A stretch of DNA of 64,000 nucleotides from Lunularia cruciata (GCA_948567375.1 OX419759.1:11190744-11254743); one strand, 5' to 3'; numbered from the stretch's first letter, positions 20,501-34,247 are shown. Numbers and translations: made by a program. Notes: a model not told the origin generated them from the letters alone.

Positions 20501-22505
20501 CAACTCTTGCTGAAGCATGAGCCACAAATCAAAAGTTTCAATAAACAATCTCAATACCTCATCAAAATATTCAATAAACAGTCTCAATACTTTGTCATAG
20601 AACTGAAGAAAGGTGATCCATTGATCAAAGTCCATAACCTTATTCAACTTGCTCTTGTATTGCTAGACCAAATAGTAGGCAAGGCAAAAGATAAAGTTGA
20701 GATTCTATTTGTTCTTACAATTAAATAGCTTGAACAACAAAAGAGGTACAGGCACTTCAGCTTCTTACATGTCTTGGCTCCAAGTGGAATCACTAAGTGG
20801 TGAAATTGAGTACTTGAAGAAATTGCACAAAGTTTTATAGGTGTGATCAGGGTCCCAACACCACCTCTAGCATATTCAATATGCTCAAGTAAACTCTAAG
20901 TATCTAAATATTTTACCAAATATTGCTCAAGCATCTCCATTTGAATCATCATCTTGCCTACACCATCCTCACCCGTCAAAAAGGTGATTTGATCCACCTT
21001 ACTTTTGACGATTGTTGCATGTCATGTTTGAGTTTAGTGACACCTATGACTATATTGTATGCAAAATAAAGTTTACTCTTGTATATTTATTTGAAAGCTT
21101 GCAACACGTTAACAAATTCTAGACTTGAATTGGAAGATAGTTTTCACTTTGTATACTTCTCAATGAATTTTGACAATCTATGGCCTCTTCTCCATCAGAT
21201 ACTTGAGCCCATTATCAAATAAAAGAATTAAGTAATCAATAATGGTAGTTTTTTAGTTCAAGATTTTAGCACAATTTAATCGGCTTGAATTGAGTAACAT
21301 ATTTCAAGCTAGAATTGAAAAAGATACATAATGCACTTTTTGGTAAAAAATTTGGTAAACATTTTTGTAGCTTTCAGGATCACACTTGAAGGTAAAATCT
21401 CTAGAGAAATATGAGTCATCCTACACCTAAGTTGTCAATGCTCCTACTTTGCACACCACTACTAGTGCTTCTACTACTCCTATTCTCTTTCCCTGATGAG
21501 ATGTTCTAGAGTGCCCAAAAAATGGAAAGTTGTCCATGGTCCGTTTGTCAAATCCCGCTTGAGAATGAATTTTCAAAATCTATGAATGCTCAAAATGTGG
21601 AAAGTAGTCCGTCTATCAAAATTTTCAAGCAAAAAATCAAATGATGGGTACCAATAAAAACAAACCAAATCTAAATCTATAATAGCATAGTTTTCCAGCA
21701 TGGTCCTTTAGTGGCATCCTTTTGTGGTGATTTTCATCCTTAGTGGCTGATGGTTCAAGTGTTATGGTAGACAGTGCTGTGACAACTAACTTTCACACTA
21801 CTAGTACCTTTTTTTCCTAATTTAAGTAGATTAATGAGAGGTTAAGAAAGCCATTTTATCATCAATCTAGAAGGTACCATGTAAGAGGGCAAGAAGATGA
21901 CATAGGAAAAAGCACCATGGCTACTCCATACCCACAGATCCCAAGGATTATGATCTCCACGGTTGGGATTCTTGTGATTATGACTTTTGTGATTCTGATC
22001 TTCATGATCAAGATCATGGTCTCATGATTTTGATTTCTCAACGGTGATGAACTAAGGGACAATGCTCTTGAACAAGAAATTCCATACCAGTACCATCAAC
22101 CTAGTAGAAGATCATCAGCTTGGATGAGCTTTGGCACAAACTGCACGTCAAAGCAAGTACCTTCATTGTTACGTGTCCAAATGAAGTGATCTTGGTCTTG
22201 TTGGAAGCATCTTATCATAGGATTTGCAATGCCACCAGAATCATAGCATTTGGACTCCAAGAAAAATTTATAACCATCGGTTTGGAAGACACCATTGGCT
22301 TGGCCTAAAAGGCACCTTTGCAATTGTACATATCTTTGGAATGGAAACACCTTGGTGGTGATGCACTATCATGGTGGGAGACCATCGGAGTTGTCATACC
22401 ATCATGGTGAATAGCATTGGAGTAGGATAATCTTGATAACAATCATGATCTCAACCACAATAACGATGATGACCATGATCACAATAATGACTATGATAAC
22501 AATGA
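20501..22505. other. AT-rich intergenic DNA, low-complexity GAT/ATC tracts
   Basis: No gene recognised. A ~33-bp unit (TCAATAAACA(A/G)TCTCAATAC) is tandemly doubled at about 20538-20600. Tracts rich in GATCATGAT/AATGATGAT occur at 21945-22050 and 22425-22510 and would encode Asn/Asp/His-rich peptides in one frame. This looks like decayed retroelement or simple-sequence DNA. Confidence 0.4.
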
Positions 22506-22935
22506 TTATAACAATAGGGAGTTTATAAACAAGTTAGTCAAGACTAACAGAGTAGCAAATAGGAAAAATTATCCAAGAATTATGTTAATATTATAGAAAC
22601 ATCTAGGAAGCTATTGGTATCTTCCAAGTGTCGGGTAATGTGTATGCAAAGTGATGACTTCTTGAAGGAAGCTTCTTGGGAAGCTTCCCAAGTAGCTTAG
22701 CTTGCATGCCAAGTAGACTATTCTAGAAGGAAGCTTCTCAAAGAGTTTCCTAGTTAGCTTAGCTTACACTTTAAGAGGGCATCTTTTAGGAAGTTTCTTT
22801 AAAATTTTCTCAAGAGTCTTGTATGTTCTTTATAAATACCAAAGTCCAAGCTCATGCTAGGTATTTGGAGTTTACTTTATTCAAGAGTCCCAATGTGATC
22901 TTCCATTCTCTTATTTCTCTCCTTGGTCTTTTACA
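22506..22935 (+). repeat. 5' LTR of element C
   Basis: Ends CTTTTACA and is rich in GAAGCTTC-type palindromic segments, as in the element B LTRs. Its left end (TATAACAATAGGGAGTTTA) matches the B LTR start TGTAACAATATGGAGTTTA, with the terminal TG mutated. Confidence 0.8.
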
Positions 22936-22955
22936 TTGGTATTAGAGTAAGAATG
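22936..22955 (+). promoter_or_regulatory. Primer-binding site of element C
   Basis: TTGGTATTAGAGTAAG directly follows the LTR. It resembles TGGTATCAGAGC, the site complementary to plant initiator tRNA-Met used by many LTR retrotransposons, with a few mismatches. Confidence 0.7.
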
Positions 22956-24045
22956 ATATGGATGGAATTTATTGACCATCACATCCATTTTCCTCAAACC
23001 ATTGGGACTTTTTTTCCATGTACTTCCCAAGCATTATTTCATATAATTCATCATCTCATGCTTTAGGCAAAATTTTCTAAATATGATTACCTTGTCCAAT
23101 GCACCTTTAGTACTTCTAATTGTAACCTATGGAGAATAATGGATGTGTTGCATCTATGTGTTAACTTAGATAATTACAAATAGTTTGATAGAGTAATAGT
23201 CAAAATGTCATTGCTACACAACAACAAATCAAGCACCTCACTCAATTGTTAGAAGAAAGAGACCATCAACCACAATAATATGTAGAGATGCCACCGTTTT
23301 TAAAAGAAGAAGAGAAAATATGATTTCAAAAGCCCAAAAGTATTTGAAAGCAAGAATCTCCCAAATGCAATGAATAATTTTATTTTTGATTGTAAACATT
23401 ATTTCAAAGCTACAAATCTTCAAAATGAATAGAGACAAATTCTCTTAGCTTCAAGCTCATTGGATGGTGTGGCAAAACTTTGGTGGTAATTCTGAGTGGA
23501 GCAAGCTAAATGGGAATATTTTACACCAATATCAACATGGAAAGAATCCAAGAGCACAATAATTAGGAGATTCCAAGCTATAAATGTTGCATAAGCCGCA
23601 TCAAATGGATTGGAAAAATTGAAGTATATTGGTTCTATGAGAAGTTACATCATTTAATTCTATAACAACGTTATGGAAATTCTAGATATACTAGAATCTG
23701 AAGCTTTGGATCAATTTGTGAGGAGCTTGAAGTCAAGTACCAAATTGGAAGTGACTATACAAGAGCCCAAACACTTGGTGGAAGCCATGCAATTGGCTAA
23801 GTGCTTTGTTTTCTTGGGTGTGTCAACTTGATCTCAACCTCAACCTCAACCGTCACAAAACTTACCAACACACCACACACGGATGGAGGAGCGGACACTA
23901 ATAGAGATTGATTTATCCAATAGAGACCATTTGGCATTGTAGATAGAGACAGATTGTGACAAATAGTGGTTGTTTTTATTATCACAAAATTGGACATCAC
24001 ATTATTGAATGTACACTCAAGAATGAGCAACCTTGACCAATCCAA

Positions 24046-24456
24046 ATGGAGTTGGTGAGAGTGATGATCAAGGAACAAAGAATCCCAATAGGAGAGTTTG
24101 AGCCACCTATTGAGAACTTAATTAGTTCCAATGGGATTGAAGGCTTGATTTATGCAAGTTTATTTCACTTGCAAGGTATAATATTTGGCCGTGGTGGTAT
24201 GATTTTAGTTGATATTGGAAGTTCAAACAATTGCATGTCCATGCAATTAACAAAGGAATTAGATATTCCTATCAAACTCATAATTGGAAGTAAATTGATA
24301 ATAGCTCATGGTAGAAAAGGCTTTGCATTCCGTACCTCACATCCTATTACATTGAAGATTGGGAAGGAGGATTTGGAGTATATGAGGTTTGTAGTGGCAC
24401 TTCTACATTATGATACCATTCTAGATTTGTTTTGGCTTGAAAATCATAAGGTTTAA
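24046..24456 (+). pseudogene. Element C protease region (retropepsin-like)
   Basis: A 136-codon open frame that aligns along its length with the element B protease (39912-39517), sharing Ser-Asn-Gly-Ile-Glu-Gly, Leu-His-Leu-Gln-Gly-Ile-Ile, Cys-Met-Ser-Met-Gln and Tyr-Met-Arg-Phe-Val-Val-Ala. The region around the expected active-site Asp-Ser/Thr-Gly reads Val-Asp-Ile-Gly-Ser-Ser, so the DSG triad is altered. It is a fragment of the former polyprotein. Confidence 0.7.
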
Positions 24457-25040
24457 TTTGATTGGACTTGATAATAAAGTCAAATGCAACACCAAAGAAA
24501 GAATTACCTATTAGGTTATTTGGCATCTTTGAGTAAGACATCTAAGAATAGTCAGTCCTAAGACGAGAAGTTTTTCAAAAAAATTCCATAAAGTAAGCTT
24601 TGAAGGAAGATATTCTTATTCTTATGGTATAGATCAAACTAATTATTCATGGAAAATATGAGGAGTGCCAAAAGCATCATCAAGCAATGTTTGATCAAAT
24701 AGTTCAAGAGTTTGCAGATGTATTTCCTAATGATCTGCCAAAGGGATTACTCTTTGATCTTGGTATGCCTTTCAAGATTGAATTATTGCCAAGAAGTACT
24801 TCAATGAGTAGACCAATCTATTGATGCTCACCAAAGGAGTTAGAAGAACTTTAAACAACACTGATGGAGTATTTGGAGAAGGATTCCATATGATATAGTA
24901 CATCTCCTTTGGGGAGCACCTATATTAAAAGAAAAAGTACTTCACTTTTGTATTGATTTTAAAGTCTTAATAAAAAAATAGTGAAGAATGCAAAATTTTG
25001 TAGTACCACATCATCAAGATCATCTCTTGATGCCCAATTG

Positions 25041-26110
25041 GAGTTTATGATTTGTAGAGTATACAATGGATGCCCTTTCTAGCTAGCACTATCGCAACAT
25101 TAGTCTTGTATGATATTGTAGGCCACATTAGGTTAGTCATAATGATAGTTAAATCAGGGGATTGTGGCATCACATAGCTGTTGGATGCACCATATCTTTT
25201 TATAGTAGAAAGTATAAGAGGAGTTATCTCAACATAATATGAGTTCAAGTCAAGCAAGTGAAAAATACCCACTTCATCATTTTGTTATCCATATTTGTTT
25301 GTATAGTCAAATTGCAATTATCTTTGTATGCATGAATTGGGGAAGGTATGATGAAGACCTTTGTAATCCCTAAGATATCAAAGTCAATATTGTGCATGTG
25401 TTGTGATGGTTGGGTAGAGTAGTGGTGAACTCAAAGTAAGGATGCAAGTGTTGAGGTGCATGAAGGAAATTTGGCTTGATTGGGGTGTTAGATCCCTAGG
25501 TGTTCTGAAGGATCAAGGTAACATATTGATGGGCTATGAGTGTTGTGACATACCATGTGTAATGAAATGCCCATCTAGTCACAAACCTATAGTAAAATGG
25601 TGAGGAACACCTTCTAAGAAGAGTAGTACATTCTCATTTGTATTGTGGTATGCATGATATTTGTAATTACAATGGTATAGACCTTTAGTGCCTATGATCC
25701 TCAATTCAGACTTGACCATCACCTTCAAGGGTCAAGTTGATAGGATATCTTTTGTGAACATGATTTCAGTATGTGATTTTCTTTTCTATATTGTGCCACC
25801 GTGGGGTGCAATACTTTCTTATGCAAATTATCCTACCCAAGAGGATAAAGATACAACAATAGACAAATTTTGAAAAAGTGCCATTGTTTCCTTCACACAT
25901 TTCCATACTTCTATTTTTCCTAGCCATTTCCAAATTGTACCCTCATGGAAATGACATATTCTTACCAATTATACTATTAGTATGTCAACCCTTGGATGTC
26001 ACAAGTGCACTTTTTGGTCTTTAGGACTTGATAGTATTGGTTTGTATCCTTAGTTGTCGACAAATGAATCTTACTTTGTGCATGCAATCAAGGGATTATG
26101 ATTAAGGTGA
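25041..26110. other. No recognisable gene
   Basis: AT-rich DNA between element C and a family R segment. I see short open frames only, no domain and no clear repeat. It may be further decayed retroelement sequence. Confidence 0.4.
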
Positions 26111-26405
26111 TCCTTCATTATATTCAAAGGACAAGCAATAGACTAGTCTTTGGTGTGTTCATTAGACACTATGAAGGAGAGCACATTGTTAGTTTGTGGT
26201 AACACCAAAATTTGATTGCCTCATGCTGACACATGTCTATTTGTTTGCTATAACATCAAAATCAGATTTCTGCTAAAGACCATATTTGGTGCTCCTAAGA
26301 ACCATACTAAAATCCAAATAAATCCATATAAAGATACATATATAGACTAGCCAGACTTCTATCTTGAAGATACATAATATAATGAAAGTAATGTGATAAT
26401 CCTTA
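26111..26405. repeat. Family R, segment 1, copy 1
   Basis: Shares long blocks with 51405-51690 (for example CAAGCAATAGACTAGTCT, GGTG(T)TCATTAGACAC and CTTCTATCTTGAAGATA). In the second copy this segment continues directly into the part that here begins only at about 28060, so some 1.65 kb is inserted or was lost elsewhere. Confidence 0.8.
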
Positions 26406-27839
26406 CCTTTTGAATTTGAAGTATAATAATTTATTTTATACATTTTTGAGTAAAAATATAATTATTTGTTGTATTTATATTTACATTAATTAAAATATTA
26501 AATATTAAATTATATACATATATTAAAATAAAACTTTTACTTGCATATTCAAATTCAGATTTTACATCAAATTGATGCCTATATTATATCTCTTTGAAAA
26601 AATATATATTCTATTCCACTAGTATTTAGAAAATTAGAAAGTATATATATCTTGATGGGTATACTAACACTATATACTCTATGGCTACATGGGGACACTC
26701 TTTGTCCCCATGGATGATAGCACATTACTATGTAGACATGAACTTGGTCCTTCCAATCAAGCAAGTTGCAAATATCTTCTTGATAGATTGTGAAGCAATG
26801 GTCAATATACATTAAAGTTGCTTTGTAAATGTTAATCCTCCATTTCATGGTAATCCCTCATTTAGCACATCATGCATTTGAATAGTTGGGTAGTGGAATT
26901 TCTTATTTTTCAATTTTTAAGTGGAGGATAAGTATAAGCTATAGCTCTTACCTTATGATGAGATGAATGCATTTTCTTGGAACAAAATTGTTTTTTGACT
27001 TTGATTAAGAATTTGAGCAAGTTCAAAACAATACATTTGTCCTCTAGACATAATGAAAAGAAAAAGAAAGTGAGACTTTTTGGTTCCAGTCCTAGGAGTC
27101 CTGCTTCATCAGGATTTCTAGCAACATCCATCAAAATACTTGTAACATTGAAAGGAAATTCTGGTTCCTACTCATAGAAATCCATGAGCAGATCCCATGC
27201 AATATTCAATTATGGCATGGGAAATTGCATGATAATAAAATATAGTTTTGATTGTAGCAAAGATATGTTAACTACCCTCTTGAGACTTGATAATCAATAA
27301 GTGTCAAGAGATTGAAGGCACAGAAATCAATCTAATCTAATCTCTTTGTCATGAATTTCATAGTCTGATGAAAAAGTTTCTCTTTGTTAAACTATCTTTG
27401 TTTCCTCATATTTCAAATTCATTCTACAAATTTTACTTTACTCATGAGGTTGACAACATGGCTAATGGTGAATCTGGTGACACCACAAACATTGATGCAA
27501 CTATATCTCTTGAGTCTAGGCACTCAAAGAATTGTAGCAACATTGACTGCAAAAGATCAATGATGCAAATTTGTGAGTGTGCCAAAGTAACCAATAATCA
27601 ATTATCATCAAGATGAAAAATGAGCAACACAAATACCTTAGTCTATGATAAATATTCTAGTACTAGATCACATTGTAGCTTATGGAGGTGTTATTTTACA
27701 TTCTTATGACATATGGTTTGTATATACTTGCCTACTTATCTTATTGGCATCTGAATGAGTAGAGATAATATGACTCAAGTAGTGCATACCCCATTGCTCA
27801 AGATGATTTTGCAAGCTTGGGTTGTTACTTGTAAATCAG

Positions 27840-30440
27840 AAAGATAAATCTCCAATAAGAGCAATTGAGATTTGAAAAAGATCTAGCTGAAATAACTACA
27901 CTTCCCTTGCATTGGATGTATAGGAGAATAAATGTAACCAGAATTTAAGACATGAACTGTCACTCCGTGTTGTAAGTCATCTCAATTGTTTTAATGCTCC
28001 ATGCTTGCATTTGCATTACAACTCCACCTATTTCTATTTCTGACACTCAACAACTTGAATTGAATAAAATATTTAGGAAACCTTAATTTGACCTTAAATA
28101 AGCAACATGAACTATAAATGGAAAGTCCTTTAGACATGTGCCAATGATATTTAAACCTTATACCACAAACCCTAATAAACCAAAGCTACTGATGGAACAT
28201 AAGCATAAGTTGTACATAGAAGGTAGGATATATTTGGAGAGCAAGAATACTTGGTAATGCATGACATTTAGCACCATATTCTCTCCTCCTCCAACACATT
28301 TTCCATTATTGCTCAAGGATTCAAACTCCAAAATTTTCTTTAAGTGCCTCAATCACCTCTAGAGCATCAAGATCCTACATCCATGACCAAGAAATAATAC
28401 AAAATAATCTCTATCTCTTGCAACAAATCATCCTAAATTTTCCTTTCTCTTATTGCTATGAGGCGTTTCTCCTCTTGAGGTGTTTTGAGTGCTCAAGAAT
28501 TGGAATGAAATTTGAATGTCAAATTCCTCTCAAAATCAAATTTATGGCAATAAGATAGATTCTGTCAATCACTAAGGAAGAAACTGGAAACCAATTTTAT
28601 TATAGATAGAGAAGAAGAAGTATGCTTGTCAACTCAAGCATGTGATTCTAACATTTTCAAGTGATGTATTTGCGGTTTAGCATTATGTAACAAATTCCAT
28701 ACTGCATAGAACTAGTCTATATTTAACTCCTTGATCCCAATGAAGACCAAAACATGGATAAGTTGTTTAGGAACTCAGAGATAATGAATGAAACTAGATT
28801 TATTATGGACATTGTAATTCAAAATTCACTTGGTTCATAGAAATTCTTATTGCTATGTTTCTCAAAACTTAGGAATCATGCATATTAATTCATTTTGATT
28901 CAATCAAAGTGTATAGATTTGAACCTCCACATCATATGCGCATACTTGGCATTATATAGCTCACTAGCAGGATATGTAGAAATTCTGCTCAAAGTACAAA
29001 GGCACAGTGAACCTAAGATCATATCATAGGTTGAGTTCTTTCAAACCTCTACACATGCTGTTAAGGACCATTTCAATTTCCCCTTTCAAAGTTCTTGGGA
29101 GTGATCAGGAATTGGAGCTTCTTGGATAACAACAATTGTTTCATAAGTTAAGCTTGCCAAAAATAGAGTTATCTTCTACATCCAAAATGCATCCATCCTT
29201 ACAACATCTCATAACAACATTTTTTTTTCTGTTAAGCTAGTAGCCAATAGAATTTATCTTTGTAGAATGCATCCATCCTTACATCATATGAAAATCATTA
29301 CTTACTAACTTGATGCTGTAAGTATTGCAGAAGTCCACCTTTAGATTTTCAACACGCACTTAAACATTAACTCTGAGTGATTGTACATGAAGATGAGGAA
29401 GAAGATACAAATAATATGGCTTTCCTTGTGAACAAACAGTTTTGGTATTGCAAGTCTTCAGTTTTATTAGTCATAAAATGATGGATTGACCCTACATATT
29501 GTGCAATGCACCATTCATCTCTTTCCACATCCCTAGTATGAAAATGCATTTAGAATGATTACTTACTGAATTGATGTTGGAAGTAGTGCTAGTAAGTCTT
29601 TGAGAACCTATGGGTAAATTTTCTACTTTCTTATAATTGAAAATTTAATCTTATGATTAAGTTTTACTTCCTTTAAATTTTTATTTCTGTTGATATTTTA
29701 TTGACATGTTCTTCATGAACAAGGACAAGCAATTTAATAAGAAGTCCATACAAAAACAAGGAAGTATTGAGGGAAGAAAGTCTAAGGAAAAAACTTTTAA
29801 TTGTGAGGGAGGTACCACTAGTGCAGCTAGATTTTACCACCACTTTTTCCATAGTTCTTATCCTTTGGTGTGAAAATGCTAATGATTATGGGAATGCCAT
29901 GAATGGCATAATATAACTTTATTGTTCCATGAATTATAAAAAGAGGAGATCCACCACTCTAGAGTTGACCAATATTATGCACTAGATAATTGCCAGAAAT
30001 CAAAGGACTTCATATGCCAAGAAAGTTATTCTACGCCGATAATCCTTAAGATTGTTGGAGCTCAACTTGGTATCAATGATTGACAACCAAAAATTTGCCT
30101 TTGTTAACAACTAATATGACAGCCTTGGCTAGGTTCAATGGAGAATCAATCAGATGGCAAGATACAAATGATTATAGCGTTGTATGTTATCCCTAAAGTT
30201 GAAGAGACAAGGGTGAACTATCTCTTGGTTGACCAACTAAGTTGGATATTCATACGTACCTAAACTAGATAGAAAGGAGTAGCACAAAAGGATAGAGGAG
30301 AAAGTCCATAAACACATGGTTGACACAAAGAATAGTTTATTTTGGATGGGTTTTGATAGATAGTTTATGTACCTCATGTATTCAAAATCTATTCTATTTT
30401 GATTTTAAGAAAAAAAGAATACACTTTCCAACCATTCCAC
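27840..30440. repeat. Family R, long copy 1
   Basis: Aligns in order with 53510-56235, and in part with 30860-31748 and 51690-52606. Shared landmarks are CCTAATAAACCAAAGCTACT, GGAGAGCAAGAATACTTGGTA, AAGACCAAAACATGGATAAG and ACAAGGGTGAACTATCTCTT. The right-hand part (~30120-30260) reads, with frameshifts, like the glycine-phenylalanine-glycine-glutamate to 'leu-val-asp-gln' stretch near gypsy proteases. Probably a very old retroelement. Confidence 0.8.
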
Positions 30441-30859
30441 GTCTTCTTATGTTTGAACAAAGATTTAAACTTCCTCATCATGTCTCCTAATGGTCAGGCC
30501 CATTCTTGATTGAGTGCATCACCCAAATGTTGAATCAAACCCAAATATTTCTGGTAGTGCTTGTCCATCCATACAAATACATTTCCTTGCAAGTTGGAGA
30601 AGTTTGGGTTATTTTTTCCTTGATTTCCACTAACATCAAGAGGTATGAAAAATCCCAAATCCATAGAAGAAATTGCAAATGTGTAAAATTAAGATAATTG
30701 GCATAGAAATAGTGTGCACACTCCTCTAATCCAAGTGACCATATTATGAAACCAGACTTGTTCTTCAAGAGAGACATCAAGAAAGAACAGTGCAACTTGA
30801 GAACAATCCTCACTTTGTGCTCTCAATCCCAATCACCCACTCTTGGAATTCATCAAATT

Positions 30860-31748
30860 GCTCAAAGGCTTCAAGATTTGAAAATAATCTAGCTAAACAA
30901 CTCCACCTCTTCTATGCCAAATGTATAAGAGAATCAATGTAACTAGAATTTGAGACATGAACTATCACTCCGTACTGTAAGTCATCTTAATTCTTCTAAT
31001 GCTCCATGCTTGTGATTATGTTTGACTCCATATATTTTTGACACTCAACAACTTGAACCTTAACTTGAACTAAATCAAAAACTTCAACTATGATTGGGCA
31101 GTCCTTTAAACATGTGCTAAAAACCGCAATCCCTAATAAACCAAAGCTACTAAAGAAACATAAGCCTAAGTAATACCAATAGAAATATGATACATTTGGA
31201 GAGCAAGAGTAGTTGGTAATGCATGACAATAAGCAGCATATACTCCTCTTCCAACACATTTTCAATAGAAATTCTTAGGAATCTAAGCATAAGCTTTTTC
31301 TTTGAGTGCCTCAATCACCTATAGCGCATCAAGCTCCAATATATATGACCAAGAAATAGCACCAAAATAGTCAACTCTTGCAAAAATATCATGAGTTGTC
31401 ATTTCTCTTGTTGTTGTGAGGCACTTTTTAATAAAATGCTCAAGAATTAGGATGTAATCCGGATGTCAAATTCCTCTCAAAAATAAATTTTGACAAAAAA
31501 TTGAGATTGGATTGGATTCTATCAACCACTAAGGAAGAAGCCGGAAACCAAGTTTATTATAGATATAGAAGAAGGGGTATGCTTGCCAACTCAAGCATGT
31601 GACTCTAACATTGTCTAAGTGCAACACTTGTGGTTTTGCATAATGTAACAATTTCCATACTCTAAAGGACTAGTCTACCAAATTTTCAACTCTTGATCCC
31701 AATGAAGACCAAAACATGGATAAGTTATTTAGGAACTTGGAGTGAAAA
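30860..31748. repeat. Family R, copy 2, left part (interrupted by element A)
   Basis: Matches the start of the long R copies until GGAGTGAAAAC at 31748, where the match ends. The expected continuation (ACCTAATGAATGAAACTCAAT) is found at 46606, just beyond the right LTR of element A. This copy was therefore present before element A inserted into it. Confidence 0.8.
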
Positions 31749-31850
31749 CTATCATGCATATATACATTGCTACACAACATACATTACTATCAACATCACA
31801 CACTATAGAAGCACAACTCACATATAAGTCATACATGGACTCTAAAGTGC

Positions 31851-32302
31851 TACAATAATCTATTTGTTTCTCAACTCAAATCATACTGAATCAGATTAGT
31901 ACTTGATCTATCACTCAATACTCTACCAACAACTGTGCACTAATTATAGTCACGCTACACCCACTCTAACTAAGAGAATCCAGGTGATACTCACCGGTCT
32001 CTATCTACCATAGCCAAGAAGTTGAAGGCTCAAAATCAAAGAAATGAGCTCTTTAGAGCTGCACTTCAAAAGTATACCCTTGAACTTGACCTAGGTCTCA
32101 AACCCTAATGGTCCCATTGATGGCACATCCGACGGTGGGAATAATGCAAAGTGATGATGGGCCCCACCATGCAGTCAATACCTTGAACAAAAAATCTGAT
32201 CATCAACAAGTAGTCTATTTGTAACTATTAAAATACCTTTAACTACAAACATTGTTACTCTAAAGTCCAAGCATCTAAGGGTGACATGCAAATGGCATGA
32301 CA
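31851..32302 (-). repeat. Element A 3' LTR (left)
   Basis: About 452 bp. Matches 46154-46603 along its length (for example CTTGACCTAGGTCTCAAACC and TAATGGTCCCATTGATGGCA). On the minus strand it starts TGTCATGCC; the right LTR starts TGTCACGCC. A ~102-bp sequence directly outside it (31749-31850) also occurs directly inside it (32303-32412). Confidence 0.85.
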
Positions 32303-33310
32303 ACTATTGTGCATATATACATTGCTACACAACATACATTGCTATCAATATCACACACAATAGAAGCAAAACTCACATATAAGTCATGCATGGACTCTAA
32401 AGTGCCACAATTGTCCCCTTAGCTGGCGGTTAGGTCCCTCTAACTCCAAATAGCCATCTTTGCCAAGTATATAGTATTCCATATGGTGGGCAAAAGATCA
32501 AGAGGCCAAGTGCTATGGAGCCCCATTGTTAGTTGCGTGTATGCAATGTATACCATATAAAGGATGAACTAACTATAGATCAAGTACATCTAGGACATAA
32601 CCACTATCCTTGAGGAACCACCATGAGGGGAAGAGTCAAACATACCATATTCCATCCTCTTCAATAACTATCACACACAAACATAATAGTAGCTCCACCA
32701 AAAGAGCCACATAACATACACCTCAAGCATGCCCATACAAGTGTCAAGCTTGGGTCCATAGTACTATCAATGTTTGAAAGGTGGCATGGTGCACAATTGC
32801 ACACATGATCATTCCAAACAATACAATCACGTCCTCTAAACACAAGGACTCCAGATATGAAAACCTCACACACTCTCAAGATAGTGTAGCTTGTAGAAAC
32901 ATCAAGTGTTGTTGGTGTTGTTTGGTATAAATATAGATATTCACCTGTATGAGATCAATAGATCAAGGGTCTATAACCTCCTCCACAAATAATAGCATAG
33001 CATAAGGTATCCTTATGTTGAGTAATTTCCAAGTTCTCAAACGCAATTGGCATAACTCTCCAAAAGATCTCTGCTTGTTGAGAATATGCACTCACCCATA
33101 CGTCTAGATCATCCAAGTCTACAACGACAGTAACATCTTGACAAATGGCTATATGTAAATCAGGATCTTGCCTATAGAGCAAAAAGTAAAGAGAGAAGGA
33201 TGCTAAGGAGGCTTGCCAACTGAACCAATAGCTCATTGACAACCAAGGTAACCAGAGATCCCAATCTCCCAAGTGGCCTCTCTACAAACTATACTTTTGC
33301 AATCCTCTCT

Positions 33311-33643
33311 TCATTGTTTGAACCGCTCTTTTGTTAAGCCATCTACCTCAGGGTGATCTAAGGAGGTAGTATGATGATCAATCAAAGCCTTGTCACAGAA
33401 GACTTGAAACTCCCCATAGAACTTTGTACCCTGATCAATCAAAACCTTGGTTGGTGCACCAAAAAGACTAAGAACCCAATCCAAGAACAAGTAAGCCGTC
33501 ACTTCATTGGACTTGTCAGGAAATACCACAAACTCAATTGACTTGGAGAAGTGCTCCACCATCACCAAAGCACATGGATGATGTCTCATAGTCAATGATA
33601 AAGGTTGAGCAAAGTTCAAACTCCAATGGTAACCCAATCCCAT
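33311..33643 (-). pseudogene. Element A integrase core fragment
   Basis: 110 codons. Met-Val-Glu-His-Phe-Ser-Lys and Val-Leu-Ile-Asp-Gln-Gly-Thr-Lys-Phe fit the gypsy integrase core (Asp-Gln-Gly-x-x-Phe holds the second catalytic aspartate). His-Pro-Glu-Val-Asp-Gly-Leu-Thr corresponds to the usual His-Pro-Gln-Thr-Asp-Gly block before the catalytic glutamate. The remainder of the integrase is lost to stops or frameshifts. Confidence 0.8.
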
Positions 33644-34202
33644 GATAGGTAATGGGTATAACTATGGCATAAGAGCACTAAATGAGGTTCTAACTTGTCA
33701 CAAACCACACATCTGGCAACAAATTGTGCACATTGGTTTGCATATTGCACCACCAATAATGACCCTAGAGTAAGCTATATGTACACTTTACTCCAAATGT
33801 CCTAGCTCTTCATGAGCATGATGGACAAACTATGGTCTCTAAGATGGAAGTGGTATTATTCACACTCTACCGTCCTATATGCAAAGAAGGTGTCTACTTT
33901 CCAATCTGAACCATTTGGCTTGCTGAAGAACACGGTCTCTCCTTGGTCCCAATTGTGCCACCCACAACACCAGTGTGAAGATAGTCCATCACTAAGATAT
34001 CATCATAAATGTCTCATTGAATTGTACCACTGATCTCCACTCTCTGGATCTATGACCTCAATAACTCTTCTTGTATGCATTGAGAGAGATACTACAAAAG
34101 CCTAAAAAAATATGCATAAAAGAAAAATGCATGCTAACCTGGCACCATCTCCTCATCTAAGTTACCATGCCAACGTGCTCCAATCTGATCCTGCTGGTTG
34201 GG

Positions 34203-34247
34203 ATATGGATTTCTACTCAACCCATCTGCATCATGGTTCACCACTCC
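34203..34247 (-). pseudogene. Element A RNase H end motif
   Basis: Minus-strand reading Val-Asn-His-Asp-Ala-Asp-Gly-Leu-Ser-Arg-Asn-Pro is the conserved 'Asn-x-Ala-Asp-x-Leu-Ser-Arg' block that closes the RNase H domain of Ty3/gypsy polyproteins. It lies between the RT and integrase fragments, as expected. Confidence 0.75.

Larger units (their letters stand above)
22506..25040 (+). mobile_element. Element C: 5' fragment of a Ty3/gypsy element (same family as B)
   Basis: Starts with an LTR (22506-22935) related to the LTRs of element B in reverse orientation, followed by a primer-binding site. A degenerate gag has a damaged zinc knuckle at ~23970-24010 (Cys-Phe-Tyr-Tyr...His-His...Cys, one cysteine lost). 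Then come a protease region and the start of pol (Leu-Pro-Lys-Gly...Ser-Arg-Pro-Ile...). Similarity to B fades at about 25040, inside the N-terminal part of reverse transcriptase. No 3' LTR was seen. Many stops and frameshifts: an old, truncated, immobile copy. Confidence 0.8.

Noticed and set aside
21945-22510. Asn/Asp/His-rich coding repeat
   Set aside because: Both strands are equally repetitive in GAT/ATC triplets and no long frame spans the tracts. Simple sequence is the better explanation.
26579-31265. Short frames with similar sequences at 28158, 30996, 51701 and 53789
   Set aside because: They are the same antisense stretch of family R in four copies, differently broken in each, with no protein-like conservation.
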